Shown piece after piece: positions 1-6,619 of a stretch of DNA of 7,801 nucleotides. Origin of the DNA: an uncultured Lachnospiraceae bacterium (GTDB lineage: Bacteria; Bacillota; Clostridia; Lachnospirales; Lachnospiraceae); the NCBI GenBank assembly GCA_945485625.1, contig CALYSH010000058.1:1-7801 (forward strand), in the 5' to 3' direction. Under the pieces are notes generated by a model. It did no database searches and had not been told where the DNA came from. It saw only the letters and a list, made by a program, of their open reading frames with translations. Made by a program: the position numbers and the translations under genes. Within the stretch, counting starts at the first letter, position 1. Each line of letters starts with the position of its first letter.

Positions 1-82
1 CTTTCACCACCAAGGCTTTCTTCCCATCCATATTCCGTTCTTCACATAAAAGAGTAACGTCCTCTTTTTCAATACGAATCAT
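1..82 (-). CDS. Partial third gene of the MoxR/VWA operon, function unknown
   Basis: An open frame starts with ATG at 82-80 and overlaps the stop of the AAA+ ATPase gene as ATGA, the classic arrangement for translational coupling. A GGAG ribosome site lies at 88-91 with five bases of spacing. The 27 visible residues begin MIRIEKEDVTLLCEERN and stay open to the window edge. No domain can be recognised from so short a stretch; it looks soluble, charged and without a signal peptide. Its position as the third cistron suggests that it works with the ATPase and the VWA protein, perhaps as client or adaptor, but that is inference from context only. Confidence 0.75.
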   Translation of the reverse strand, partial: MIRIEKEDVTLLCEERNMDGKKALVVK

Positions 83-1533
83 AATAACTCCAGAATCTCT
101 TTTCTCAGGTTTTCTCTGCGGTCACCCACCATCAGCAGGGAATTGTATTTGCTGTAGGCATCATTTTTAAAGCTTGCGAAGAAACCGGCGGTATGGGGAT
201 TTACGGTGAGCTCCGTCATCAGTACCATCATTTCATTGCTCTCGGCACCAAAGATTTCCGCCATCTGCTCAAACAGGTTCTGCACCCGTACCTGCTCCGC
301 ACCCACACGGCTCTTGATATCCAGCACCCGGCTGTTGTAGTAATCCCTGGGGGACTGACCCTCCTTCATGCTCTCCATCAGTTGTTCATAGAAATCAATG
401 ATTTTCTTGTGATGTCTCTTTTCCGGAGCGGTAAGAGAGCCGGCCCTGCTCTTTGTCTGCAGAATGGTCCTTCTGGCATCCGCCAGCTTTTTCGCCTGCG
501 TATCATCCGTAATGGTATCGATGCTTGCCCGGATTTCCTTCACAATCCCCAGGGAATCCATAATGTCCTTTATCTCCGACTTCACCCGGTCTGCCAGCAT
601 ACCGGTGAGCGCCAGACGCTCGTCCATGGGAGCATGGGCTGCCTGCTTTGCATACTCACCGGTCTTTCCTTCAAATATAGCTTCCACATCATACTGCTTG
701 CGGTATTTATTGTACAAATCATAGAAAGCAGAGAATTCCTTCACCACCGTCTCATTGCGCAGGTACTGGCCAATCAGATTCTCATCCACTCTTTTGTTTT
801 CTTCCTCGTATAAATAGATAATGTCGGACAAATCCTCCCAGCCTCTGGCAGTCACATAGCTCTTTCCGTAGGCAGTGGTCTCCACCATATAGAAATAATC
901 CTTGTTGCTGTCCAGGAAATTCAACACCGCTCCGTGAAGCCCCTTGTCGGAGGCATACTTCTTCCAGGCCGGGTAGTCTGCCTCCACCGAAAGAACCTTC
1001 AACCGGTCCAGTGTTACCACATCAAACTCCCGGACAGCCTTGTTAAACTCACCGGGATTACCGGCAGTCACAATGACCCAGCCCTCCGGTACACTGTGCT
1101 TTCCAAACACCTTAAACTGCAGAAACTGCAGCATGGAAGGATAAAGCGTTTCGGACACACAGTTGATTTCGTCCAGGAATAGAATTCCTTCCTTTATGCC
1201 GCTCTCCTCCATGGTATCGTAAATTGACGCGATGATTTCGCTCATGGTATATTCCGACACCTTATAGGACTCCCCACCGTACTGCTTATCCTCAATGAAG
1301 GGCAATCCTAAAGCAGACTGTCGGGTGTGGTGGGTCATGGAATAGCTCACCAGTGCAATATTAAGCTCCGATGCCACCTGACTCATCACTGCCGTCTTAC
1401 CGATACCGGGCGCTCCCAGCAGAAAAATGGGTCTCTGGCGCATGACCGGGATGCGATAATCCCCGAACTCATCCTTTTTTAAATACATGCATACCGTATC
1501 CTTGATATATTCCTTTGCCTGTGCAATATTCAT
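79..1533 (-). CDS. MoxR-type AAA+ ATPase
   Basis: A 484-residue cytoplasmic AAA+ ATPase. Visible motifs in order are Walker A GAPGIGKT (residues 40-47), Walker B ILFLDEIN (117-124), sensor 1 in TAGNP (Asn159), a candidate arginine finger in LDRL (Arg177) and sensor 2 in TARGW (Arg230). This order and the short AAA core fit the MoxR branch, whose members act as ATP-driven remodelling chaperones, usually paired with a von Willebrand factor A protein. Residues from about 245 to 484 form a long charged, probably helical C-terminal extension, making the protein longer than the roughly 320-residue simple MoxR proteins and close in length to RavA (similarity of architecture, not shown homology). ATG directly follows the TAA of the VWA gene with no gap, and a GGAGG lies about 11 bases upstream inside that gene. 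The client is unknown. Confidence 0.93.
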   Translation of the reverse strand: MNIAQAKEYIKDTVCMYLKKDEFGDYRIPVMRQRPIFLLGAPGIGKTAVMSQVASELNIALVSYSMTHHTRQSALGLPFIEDKQYGGESYKVSEYTMSEIIASIYDTMEESGIKEGILFLDEINCVSETLYPSMLQFLQFKVFGKHSVPEGWVIVTAGNPGEFNKAVREFDVVTLDRLKVLSVEADYPAWKKYASDKGLHGAVLNFLDSNKDYFYMVETTAYGKSYVTARGWEDLSDIIYLYEEENKRVDENLIGQYLRNETVVKEFSAFYDLYNKYRKQYDVEAIFEGKTGEYAKQAAHAPMDERLALTGMLADRVKSEIKDIMDSLGIVKEIRASIDTITDDTQAKKLADARRTILQTKSRAGSLTAPEKRHHKKIIDFYEQLMESMKEGQSPRDYYNSRVLDIKSRVGAEQVRVQNLFEQMAEIFGAESNEMMVLMTELTVNPHTAGFFASFKNDAYSKYNSLLMVGDRRENLRKEILELL

Positions 1534-2823
1534 TTATGCTTCATCCTCCATTATTACTTTCATTGCCCAACCGGGCACCGGTGCCCGGAAATCATCCTCC
1601 CGGTTAAATACAAACAGGGTATCATAGGCTGCTGCCGTCTCCGGATAGATTCCGTACCCGTCCGTAAAATAAATCAAACCCTTCAGCTTCTTCAGCTCCC
1701 CGTCCCGGATCAGCCTGTCCACATACTCAAACACTGGACGGAAATCCGTGGCGCCGAAGCCCCTGGTCTGAAAGTTAGCCGCCACCTCCCGAAGCTTTGC
1801 CTTGGAATCAATCTTAATGTCCGAGGTCACTCTGGAGTCACACTGCAAAATGTGTACACACAATTCCTGATCGGAGAAGGCTGCCGATTTTTCCAATATG
1901 TCATAGGTCCGCATGAGAAAGCTTTCCACCATGGAACCCCGCACGGAAGCAGAGGTATCCACAGCGATGACAAATTCCCTGATTTTCTTTTCCTCCACGT
2001 ACTCCAACGGTTCAATCAGGGGCATGTTATGGTATTCATTTAGCCCGTAGGTGTAGTATATATAATCAAATTCATCAGGATTCACCCGAATCTCCTCGTT
2101 CATCACCGCGAAGCGGTTTAATATGGCATCATAGTCATACCGCTTCCTGGTGCTTTCCTTCAGATTCATCAGGATGCTTTCCCCACCCATCACGTCCCGG
2201 GAAAAGGATTTCAATTCCGCCTTCAGACGCTCCGCGATTTTTTCCCAGTCCCGTTGCGACAGCTGAAGCTCCCGCTCCTCCTTTACCTGCACCATGGACA
2301 GGTGTCGGTCAAAGGCAAATAATTCCCCGTACTTTTTTGCAGAATCCTTGGAGATACCGTCCACCAGAAACTCCCGGTACAGAGCCTGGGCCGTGAGCGC
2401 CGGTACCCATTTCTTTAAACGGGCCAGTATCATCCGCTCCTCTCCGTCCCGGAGCATTCCTCCCTCCGGAATCTCCATATCCAGAATGATATTTTCTACC
2501 GCAATATCACAGGCGATATTCCAGTATTCCTCCTTTATCTTCCCGTCATACAACCGGTAGGTATGTCCCAGAATACTGTGGAATAGCACATGGAGCAAAA
2601 GCCTGACCGGAAAGGAAGCCTCCTCCTTATAGTCGTTTAACAGTCGGAGGGGGTCGTAAATCAACCGACTGCCGTCCGCCAGATATCTCCCTGTTCCCGG
2701 CTCCGCCACAAAGGAATACTTCGCCAGGGCAGCGTCAAAAAAGCGAAAGCGCACAATAATACTGTCCTTCGCCAGCTTCCACACCTTTTCGGCATATTCG
2801 GTTATCTGCTTTTCATCTGTCAA
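1534..2823 (-). CDS. VWA-like protein with degenerate metallopeptidase-like N-domain (DUF2201 type)
   Basis: A 429-residue cytoplasmic protein, first gene of the operon. The N-terminal half resembles the putative metallopeptidase domain of DUF2201 proteins: a histidine cluster HVLFHSILGH (residues 78-87) followed by WNIACDIAVENII (101-113). The expected HExxH glutamate is Val79, so peptidase activity is doubtful. The C-terminal half is a VWA-like fold with an apparently complete MIDAS metal site: DTSAS (Asp289, Ser291, Ser293), GATDF (Thr359) and FTDGYG (Asp388). Such proteins are typically encoded next to MoxR ATPases and are thought to bind clients or metal for them. The start is TTG: a strong GGAGGG sits seven bases upstream and the next in-frame Met is residue 116, deep inside the conserved region. 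The stop abuts the ATPase ATG. Confidence 0.9.
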   Translation of the reverse strand: MTDEKQITEYAEKVWKLAKDSIIVRFRFFDAALAKYSFVAEPGTGRYLADGSRLIYDPLRLLNDYKEEASFPVRLLLHVLFHSILGHTYRLYDGKIKEEYWNIACDIAVENIILDMEIPEGGMLRDGEERMILARLKKWVPALTAQALYREFLVDGISKDSAKKYGELFAFDRHLSMVQVKEERELQLSQRDWEKIAERLKAELKSFSRDVMGGESILMNLKESTRKRYDYDAILNRFAVMNEEIRVNPDEFDYIYYTYGLNEYHNMPLIEPLEYVEEKKIREFVIAVDTSASVRGSMVESFLMRTYDILEKSAAFSDQELCVHILQCDSRVTSDIKIDSKAKLREVAANFQTRGFGATDFRPVFEYVDRLIRDGELKKLKGLIYFTDGYGIYPETAAAYDTLFVFNREDDFRAPVPGWAMKVIMEDEA

Positions 2824-2830
2824 TATTCCG

Positions 2831-2836
2831 CCCTCC
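2831..2836 (-). promoter_or_regulatory. Ribosome binding site fixing the TTG start of the VWA gene
   Basis: On the minus strand GGAGGG is followed by seven bases and TTG at 2823-2821. No ATG in frame lies nearby, so this site decides the start codon of the VWA-like gene. Confidence 0.85.
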
Positions 2837-2856
2837 AGGTATTTCTTCTATTCCAT

Positions 2857-2885
2857 ATTATATCGGGAATTCCACTCAATCACAA
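2857..2885 (-). promoter_or_regulatory. Promoter of the VWA/MoxR operon
   Basis: On the minus strand TTGTGA (2885-2880) and TATAAT (2862-2857) are separated by exactly 17 bases, a good vegetative sigma-factor promoter. The spacer contains the palindrome GGAATTCC (2866-2873). Transcription should start near 2850, giving a leader of about 27 bases. It is divergent from the xylanase promoter about 45 bases away. Confidence 0.75.
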
Positions 2886-2920
2886 TGCATTTTCCTTCTT
2901 TCAGACCATTCCATTTTTTA

Positions 2921-2952
2921 CCGTATTGTGCTACAATGAGATGTCAATACGG
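2921..2952. promoter_or_regulatory. Inverted repeat, candidate operator of the xylanase gene
   Basis: CCGTATTG (2921-2928) and CAATACGG (2945-2952) are perfect inverted 8-mers separated by 16 bases. They bracket the xylanase -10 element and the expected transcription start. Inside lies a second small dyad, ATTGT-GCT-ACAAT (2925-2937). A repressor bound here would block the promoter. The regulator family cannot be named from the site alone. Confidence 0.5.
2929..2937 (+). promoter_or_regulatory. Extended -10 promoter of the xylanase gene
   Basis: TGCTACAAT is an extended -10 element (TG, one base, TACAAT) ending 38 bases before the xylanase ATG. No good -35 hexamer is visible at the proper distance (TTCCAT at 2909-2914 is poor), which is usual for extended -10 promoters and for promoters that depend on an activator. 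Confidence 0.6.
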
Positions 2953-2975
2953 AATGTCCACAGGAAAGGAGACCT

Positions 2976-3944
2976 ATGGAAACTTTAAAAGAAAAATATG
3001 CACCCTATTTTAAAATCGGAACTGCTTTCGAAGGAAGAGACCTTGACAGGAAAGCAGATTTGATCCGTACCCACTTTAACAGCATGACCTGTGCCAATGC
3101 CATGAAGTATGTAAGCCTGACCCACGAGCCGGGCTCTTACCATTTCGACCGTGCAGACCGGCTGGTCAGCTTTGCAAAGGAGAACCAGATGGCCATCCAC
3201 GGACATACCCTGGTATGGCACAATCAGACTCCGGACTACATTTTCGAAAACACCACCCCGGAGCAGCTCTTAGAAACCCTGCGTGACCATACTCAGAAGG
3301 TAAAAGACCATTTCGGTGAGCTGGCCAGCTTTGACGCAGTAAATGAAGCCATCGAGGACAAGTCCGATGCATACCTTCGTGATACCAAGTGGTATCGTAT
3401 TCTGGGCGAGGATTATATTGCAAAGGTATTCCGTACCATTCATGAGGTTATGCCCAACACCCGGTTATTCTACAATGACTATAATGAGTGCTACCCGGAA
3501 AAGCGTACTAAAATAATGCGCCTTCTGAAGGGCCTTCTTGCCGAGGGTGTACCCGTATCCGGTATGGGGCTTCAGTCCCACATCAGCATCTACGGACCGG
3601 ACTTTGACGAAATCAAACGATCCATAGAAGATTATGCTTCCTTAGGACTGCGCCTTCGTATTTCCGAGCTGGATGTGTCCATGTACAAGGACAATAATCC
3701 TGACGATCCACAGGTATCCATGCCCAATCCGGAACTGATGAAGAAGCAGGCCGACTACTACAGAGAGCTGTTCAAGATTTATCGTTCCTACGCTCAGCAT
3801 ATTGACGCTGTTACCTTCTGGGGCGTAGCCGACAGCGACAGCTGGTTGAACTACTTCCCGGTTCCCGGCAGAAGAAATTATCCTCTTCTGTTTGACGATA
3901 ACGGTGAGCCAAAGGAAGCTTTCTACAGCATTATGGATTTCTAA
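2976..3944 (+). CDS. Intracellular GH10 endo-1,4-beta-xylanase
   Basis: A 322-residue single-domain glycoside hydrolase family 10 enzyme that hydrolyses beta-1,4-xylosidic bonds with retention of configuration. Visible family motifs are HGHTLVWHNQ (residues 75-84), the acid/base loop FDAVNEA with Glu124, FYNDYN (165-170), LQSH (His202), the nucleophile loop RISELD with Glu231, and TFWGVADSDSW (280-290). There is no signal peptide, carbohydrate-binding module or anchor, so the enzyme should stay in the cytoplasm and cut imported xylo-oligosaccharides, as known for other intracellular GH10 xylanases. In the -2 subsite signature, usually T-x-E-N-x-M-K, this protein has TCANAMK: Ala40 replaces the glutamate while Asn41 and Lys44 remain. 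AGGAG (2967-2971) lies four bases before ATG. No transporter or xylosidase gene is in the window. Confidence 0.95.
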   Translation: METLKEKYAPYFKIGTAFEGRDLDRKADLIRTHFNSMTCANAMKYVSLTHEPGSYHFDRADRLVSFAKENQMAIHGHTLVWHNQTPDYIFENTTPEQLLETLRDHTQKVKDHFGELASFDAVNEAIEDKSDAYLRDTKWYRILGEDYIAKVFRTIHEVMPNTRLFYNDYNECYPEKRTKIMRLLKGLLAEGVPVSGMGLQSHISIYGPDFDEIKRSIEDYASLGLRLRISELDVSMYKDNNPDDPQVSMPNPELMKKQADYYRELFKIYRSYAQHIDAVTFWGVADSDSWLNYFPVPGRRNYPLLFDDNGEPKEAFYSIMDF

Positions 3945-4249
3945 TTCTGCTTTAACAAAAATGCAAACCCGGACCATTCCTTCACGTCTTTGACAAGTAA
4001 CGAGGTCTCCGATATTTCTACAGAGACTGCACCGAACCCATCTGCCACGCTCCACACACCGGAAAGAGGGATTTGGATGCAGTCTTTTTCTGCCTCTGCA
4101 AATCCATGGCAAACCACCCACATTTCTTTGTTCGTGCTTCGTACAACCACCTGAATTCCCTCCGGATGACGAATCACTCCCTGACGACTTCTGTATACCC
4201 GGGTGGTACCATCTATAATAACCTGCTCTGCCTTCCGGTATATCTCCAA
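3941..4249 (-). CDS. Small hypothetical protein, convergent with the xylanase gene
   Basis: A 102-residue frame starting with TTG (4249-4247). I do not recognise the family. The sequence (MEIYRKAEQVIIDGTTRVYR...) has alternating hydrophobic residues suggesting a beta-rich soluble fold, several Trp residues (WVVCHGF, SGVWSV, KEWSGFAF), no signal peptide and no membrane segment. Support for coding is a strong AAGGGGAG ribosome site five bases upstream, ordinary codon use and a fit between the chemoreceptor terminator and the xylanase gene. Its TAG stop (3943-3941) overlaps the xylanase TAA by four bases tail to tail, leaving no room for a terminator between them. No convincing promoter of its own is seen; it may depend on read-through past the terminator at 4335-4365. 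It could be spurious, but the start region argues against that. Confidence 0.62.
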   Translation of the reverse strand: MEIYRKAEQVIIDGTTRVYRSRQGVIRHPEGIQVVVRSTNKEMWVVCHGFAEAEKDCIQIPLSGVWSVADGFGAVSVEISETSLLVKDVKEWSGFAFLLKQN

Positions 4250-4254
4250 GCTTA

Positions 4255-4262
4255 CTCCCCTT
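4255..4262 (-). promoter_or_regulatory. Ribosome binding site for the small hypothetical gene
   Basis: AAGGGGAG on the minus strand, five bases before TTG at 4249. A stop codon in the same frame lies just upstream, so this TTG is the first possible start with a good site. Confidence 0.65.
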
Positions 4263-4334
4263 CAATTGTTTTGTGGTCTTGAATACCATATATGAGAACT
4301 TCCATTCCGAAATTATGTTTTATGCAGACTGTAT

Positions 4335-4365
4335 AAAAGAAAAGGCAGAAACAATCGTTCCTGCC
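4335..4365 (-). terminator. Intrinsic terminator of the chemoreceptor gene
   Basis: On the minus strand GGCAGGAAC-GATT-GTTTCTGCC forms a nine-pair stem (one G-U pair) with a four-base loop, followed by TTTTCTTTT. It lies 16 bases past the chemoreceptor stop. On the plus strand the hairpin is not followed by a T-run, so it should act in one direction only. Confidence 0.88.
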
Positions 4366-4381
4366 TCCGCAAAAAACTACA

Positions 4382-6400
4382 TTATCGCAATGTAAAGGAA
4401 TCCGCAGAATCCTTCAGGGTCTGTGCACTTTCGTTCAATTGTGTACAAATTGCCTGATTCTCCTGGGCACTGGCCGCATTGTTCTCAACCATATCTGCAA
4501 TCTCCTGCAGGCTGGCATTGACACGTTCAATCGCCTGCTGCTGTAAATTCACGATATGTACAATCTCGTCAATGCTTTCCTTGGACTTCTCAGAATCGAA
4601 TACACTCTTAGCGATGGTATTCGATGTGGATGCTGCCAGCTCTTTCCCCTCATGAACGGCCTTCTGGCTATCCTGAATCAGCCTCTTGATATTAACGCTG
4701 GCCTCTGCACTGGAAGCAGCCAGGGAAGAAATCTCCTCAGCTACTACGGAGAAGCCTCTGCCGGCTTCACCTGCTCTGGCCGCCTCAATGGAAGCATTCA
4801 GACTCAACAGATTGGTCTGGGATGCAATATCATTGATTTCCACAACAAACTTGGCAATCTGCTGATAGCATCTTTCGATACTTTCAATGGCTCCCACCAG
4901 CTGCTTCATCTCATTACTGCCCGCCAACAGCTGACGGTTGGATTCGTCCGCCTTGGTGCTGACATCTGCCGCTGTTTCAGTAATACTCTTCGCCTGCTCG
5001 GTCAGATCTGCCATATCGCGGGTAACGGAAACCACTGCCTGATTCTGCAGAGTAGCGGAATTTGCCACCACCTCCGTGGTTTTGTACAACTCATCGGAAT
5101 ACCCAACCAGGACATCCGACTCCTCCTTCAGCTGACCAAAGGCCTCATTCAGGCTGTCCAGAATCTTGTCCAGGGATGTCTTCAACTCCACATAGCTTCC
5201 TTTGAAATCTCCCTTCACAGAGGAAGAAAGGTCTCTTTCCGAAATTGCCGCCACAACTTTGGCAATTCTGGAAATATAATCCTTCAGGCTGCTGACGGTA
5301 TCATTCAGGGAACCCGTCAGCTTTTCGATTTCCAGAGAATTGCGGTCTTCATCAAACACCACATCCAGATTGCCGTCCGCAATCAAAGTCACCTTATCGG
5401 TAATAGACTCCAACGGTGCAAACAGACGATCCACCTTCTCCTTGACTACCTTGCTCACAAACCAGATGGCAAACTGATAAATCATCAGGCTCAGCAGGGC
5501 AATCACCAGGGTAATCCGGACAATAATGGAAAAATCATTGACGGAAACGATTCTCATGTTTATCCCTTCGATGGTGGTAGCTCTGGCCATCTTTAAACCG
5601 CCCTTATAATCCCAGAGTAACTGCCCATCCACCTGTCCGGATACGATTTTCTGATATCTACCGTGATTTGCCTCCTCAGCCGTGACCTTACGGCTTTCCG
5701 TAAGCCGGTACTCCTCATTGGGATGAACCAATATTACACCCTCAGCAGAGGTCAGAAACACATAGCTTGAGCCATTATAGCTCTGCTCAATCCATTCCAC
5801 CAGCTCGTCCAGATAAATATCCATACCCAGTACACCGCTGACTCTTCCATGCTCATGAAGTGCCTTGGAAACCGTGATACAGACCTGTCCGGTCTGCATA
5901 TCCACATAGGGCTCCGATACATACACGGAATCCGGGTCAGCCTGGGCTCCCTTATACCAGGCACGGTCCGTAACTACAAAGCCCTCCGGCGGAACCCATC
6001 CGCCACTCATATAAACCACATTATTGTCATTACAGGAATATACCGCAGAGATATTGTCATTCAACGCCGCCAGACTGTCCAAGTACGCGCGAATCTGCTT
6101 TTCTAAACGGATGGTTCCTCCGTCCAGACCGGCAGCCGCAGCCTCCACAAGACCAATCTTGGAAGACATGGCATCCTTCACCAGACCAACACTGTCTGCT
6201 AATGTCTGCTCGTTGGTCCTTTGGGCATACATGACTCCCACAAAACCTGTAATCAGCAGCATACTCACACAAATACAGAGAATAACCCGACGCAGCACCC
6301 CAAAAAATGCAAGCTTCACTCGCCCACTCATGGTTCTGGCTTCCTCTGCACTAATCTTTCCACTGGAAAAATAGTTTTTCAATCTGCTCCAAAAATCCAT
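4382..6400 (-). CDS. Methyl-accepting chemotaxis protein with double-Cache-like sensor
   Basis: A 672-residue membrane chemoreceptor. After a charged cytoplasmic N-terminus comes TM1 (about 35-58), an extracellular ligand domain (about 60-290) of the dCache type with TDRAWYKGA (144-152) and GVLGMDIYLDEL (189-200), TM2 (about 291-315), a HAMP region (about 316-370) and a long coiled-coil signalling domain. The conserved hairpin tip, EINDIASQTNLLSLNASIEAARAGEAGRGF, runs from about 521 to 550 and binds CheA and CheW in the family. No C-terminal pentapeptide tether for CheR is seen. Arg146, Trp148, Tyr149 and Asp194 match part of the amino-acid-binding motif described for dCache receptors, but two other positions differ (Phe141, Gly151), so the ligand is open. 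ATG at 6400 has GGGGG seven bases upstream. It is a stand-alone transcription unit with its own promoter, structured leader and terminator; no other chemotaxis gene is nearby. Confidence 0.96.
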   Translation of the reverse strand: MDFWSRLKNYFSSGKISAEEARTMSGRVKLAFFGVLRRVILCICVSMLLITGFVGVMYAQRTNEQTLADSVGLVKDAMSSKIGLVEAAAAGLDGGTIRLEKQIRAYLDSLAALNDNISAVYSCNDNNVVYMSGGWVPPEGFVVTDRAWYKGAQADPDSVYVSEPYVDMQTGQVCITVSKALHEHGRVSGVLGMDIYLDELVEWIEQSYNGSSYVFLTSAEGVILVHPNEEYRLTESRKVTAEEANHGRYQKIVSGQVDGQLLWDYKGGLKMARATTIEGINMRIVSVNDFSIIVRITLVIALLSLMIYQFAIWFVSKVVKEKVDRLFAPLESITDKVTLIADGNLDVVFDEDRNSLEIEKLTGSLNDTVSSLKDYISRIAKVVAAISERDLSSSVKGDFKGSYVELKTSLDKILDSLNEAFGQLKEESDVLVGYSDELYKTTEVVANSATLQNQAVVSVTRDMADLTEQAKSITETAADVSTKADESNRQLLAGSNEMKQLVGAIESIERCYQQIAKFVVEINDIASQTNLLSLNASIEAARAGEAGRGFSVVAEEISSLAASSAEASVNIKRLIQDSQKAVHEGKELAASTSNTIAKSVFDSEKSKESIDEIVHIVNLQQQAIERVNASLQEIADMVENNAASAQENQAICTQLNESAQTLKDSADSFTLR

Positions 6401-6413
6401 ATTTTTTCCCCCG

Positions 6414-6463
6414 GATTCGTTTTTTGAATCGTGACAAACCGCTCCCTATGCGAAACACGATTC
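6414..6463 (-). promoter_or_regulatory. Structured 5' leader of the chemoreceptor mRNA
   Basis: The minus-strand leader contains GAATCGTG (6463-6456) and CACGATTC (6433-6426), perfect complements with a 22-base loop that itself holds a possible CGC/GCG pairing. The 3' arm can instead pair its GATTC with GAATC (6418-6414), which sits two bases before the GGGGG ribosome site. The two hairpins exclude each other. The sequence does not match a riboswitch class I know, including the c-di-GMP type often found upstream of chemotaxis genes. A regulatory role is inference. Confidence 0.4.
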
Positions 6464-6487
6464 TTCCTTATATATCTTGTTCTTATT

Positions 6488-6516
6488 ATCATAATTCCAT
6501 ATGAGGAAAAAGTCAA
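6488..6516 (-). promoter_or_regulatory. Promoter of the chemoreceptor gene
   Basis: On the minus strand TTGACT (6516-6511) and TATGAT (6493-6488) are separated by 17 bases, close to the vegetative consensus and unlike the TAAA/GCCGATAA flagellar sigma-28 type. Transcription should start near 6481, leaving a leader of about 80 bases. Confidence 0.8.
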
Positions 6517-6566
6517 ACTCTTCCCCGCAAAAGTTTCCTTTTTTTGTTTTCTTTTCCGCCGGTTAT

Positions 6567-6575
6567 TGTTATAAT
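6567..6575 (+). promoter_or_regulatory. Extended -10 promoter of the lipoprotein gene
   Basis: TGTTATAAT gives a full extended -10 (TG, one base, TATAAT). The -35 region is only a T-rich stretch. Transcription should start near 6582, which excludes the upstream in-frame candidates at 6544 (TTG) and 6574 (ATG, inside the -10) as starts of the lipoprotein. Confidence 0.65.
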
Positions 6576-6604
6576 GAAAACAAAGAATTTTTGCAGGAAA
6601 GGCT

Positions 6605-6619
6605 ATGAAAATAAAATGA
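6605..6619 (+). CDS. Four-codon leader ORF coupled to the lipoprotein start
   Basis: ATG AAA ATA AAA TGA encodes the tetrapeptide MKIK. AGGA (6595-6598) lies six bases before it, the best ribosome spacing in this leader, and its TGA overlaps the lipoprotein ATG as ATGA. It may deliver ribosomes to the lipoprotein start, whose own distance to AGGAAAGG is long (about 13 bases). Chance occurrence in an A-rich stretch is possible. Confidence 0.35.
   Translation: MKIK

Noticed and set aside
193..813. Plus-strand open frame of 206 codons opposite the AAA+ gene
   Set aside because: It is antisense to a well-supported ATPase with all motifs, its protein is low in recognisable features, and no ribosome site precedes it.
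3642..4289. Minus-strand open frame of 215 codons crossing the xylanase 3' end
   Set aside because: It runs antisense through the nucleophile region of the xylanase and out of frame with the better-supported small gene at 3941-4249; composition is Gly/Arg/Ser-rich as expected for a shadow.
4556..5596. Plus-strand open frame of 346 codons opposite the chemoreceptor
   Set aside because: The signalling-domain codon pattern produces a long antisense frame; its product has no domain and the chemoreceptor is unambiguous.
6401..6480. c-di-GMP riboswitch upstream of the chemoreceptor
   Set aside because: The conserved core sequences of that class are absent and the leader of about 80 bases is too short for the full two-stem fold.
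6544..6615. Longer N-terminus for the lipoprotein (TTG 6544 or ATG 6574)
   Set aside because: These starts lie upstream of or inside the extended -10 TGTTATAAT and would place more than ten residues before the lipoprotein signal peptide.
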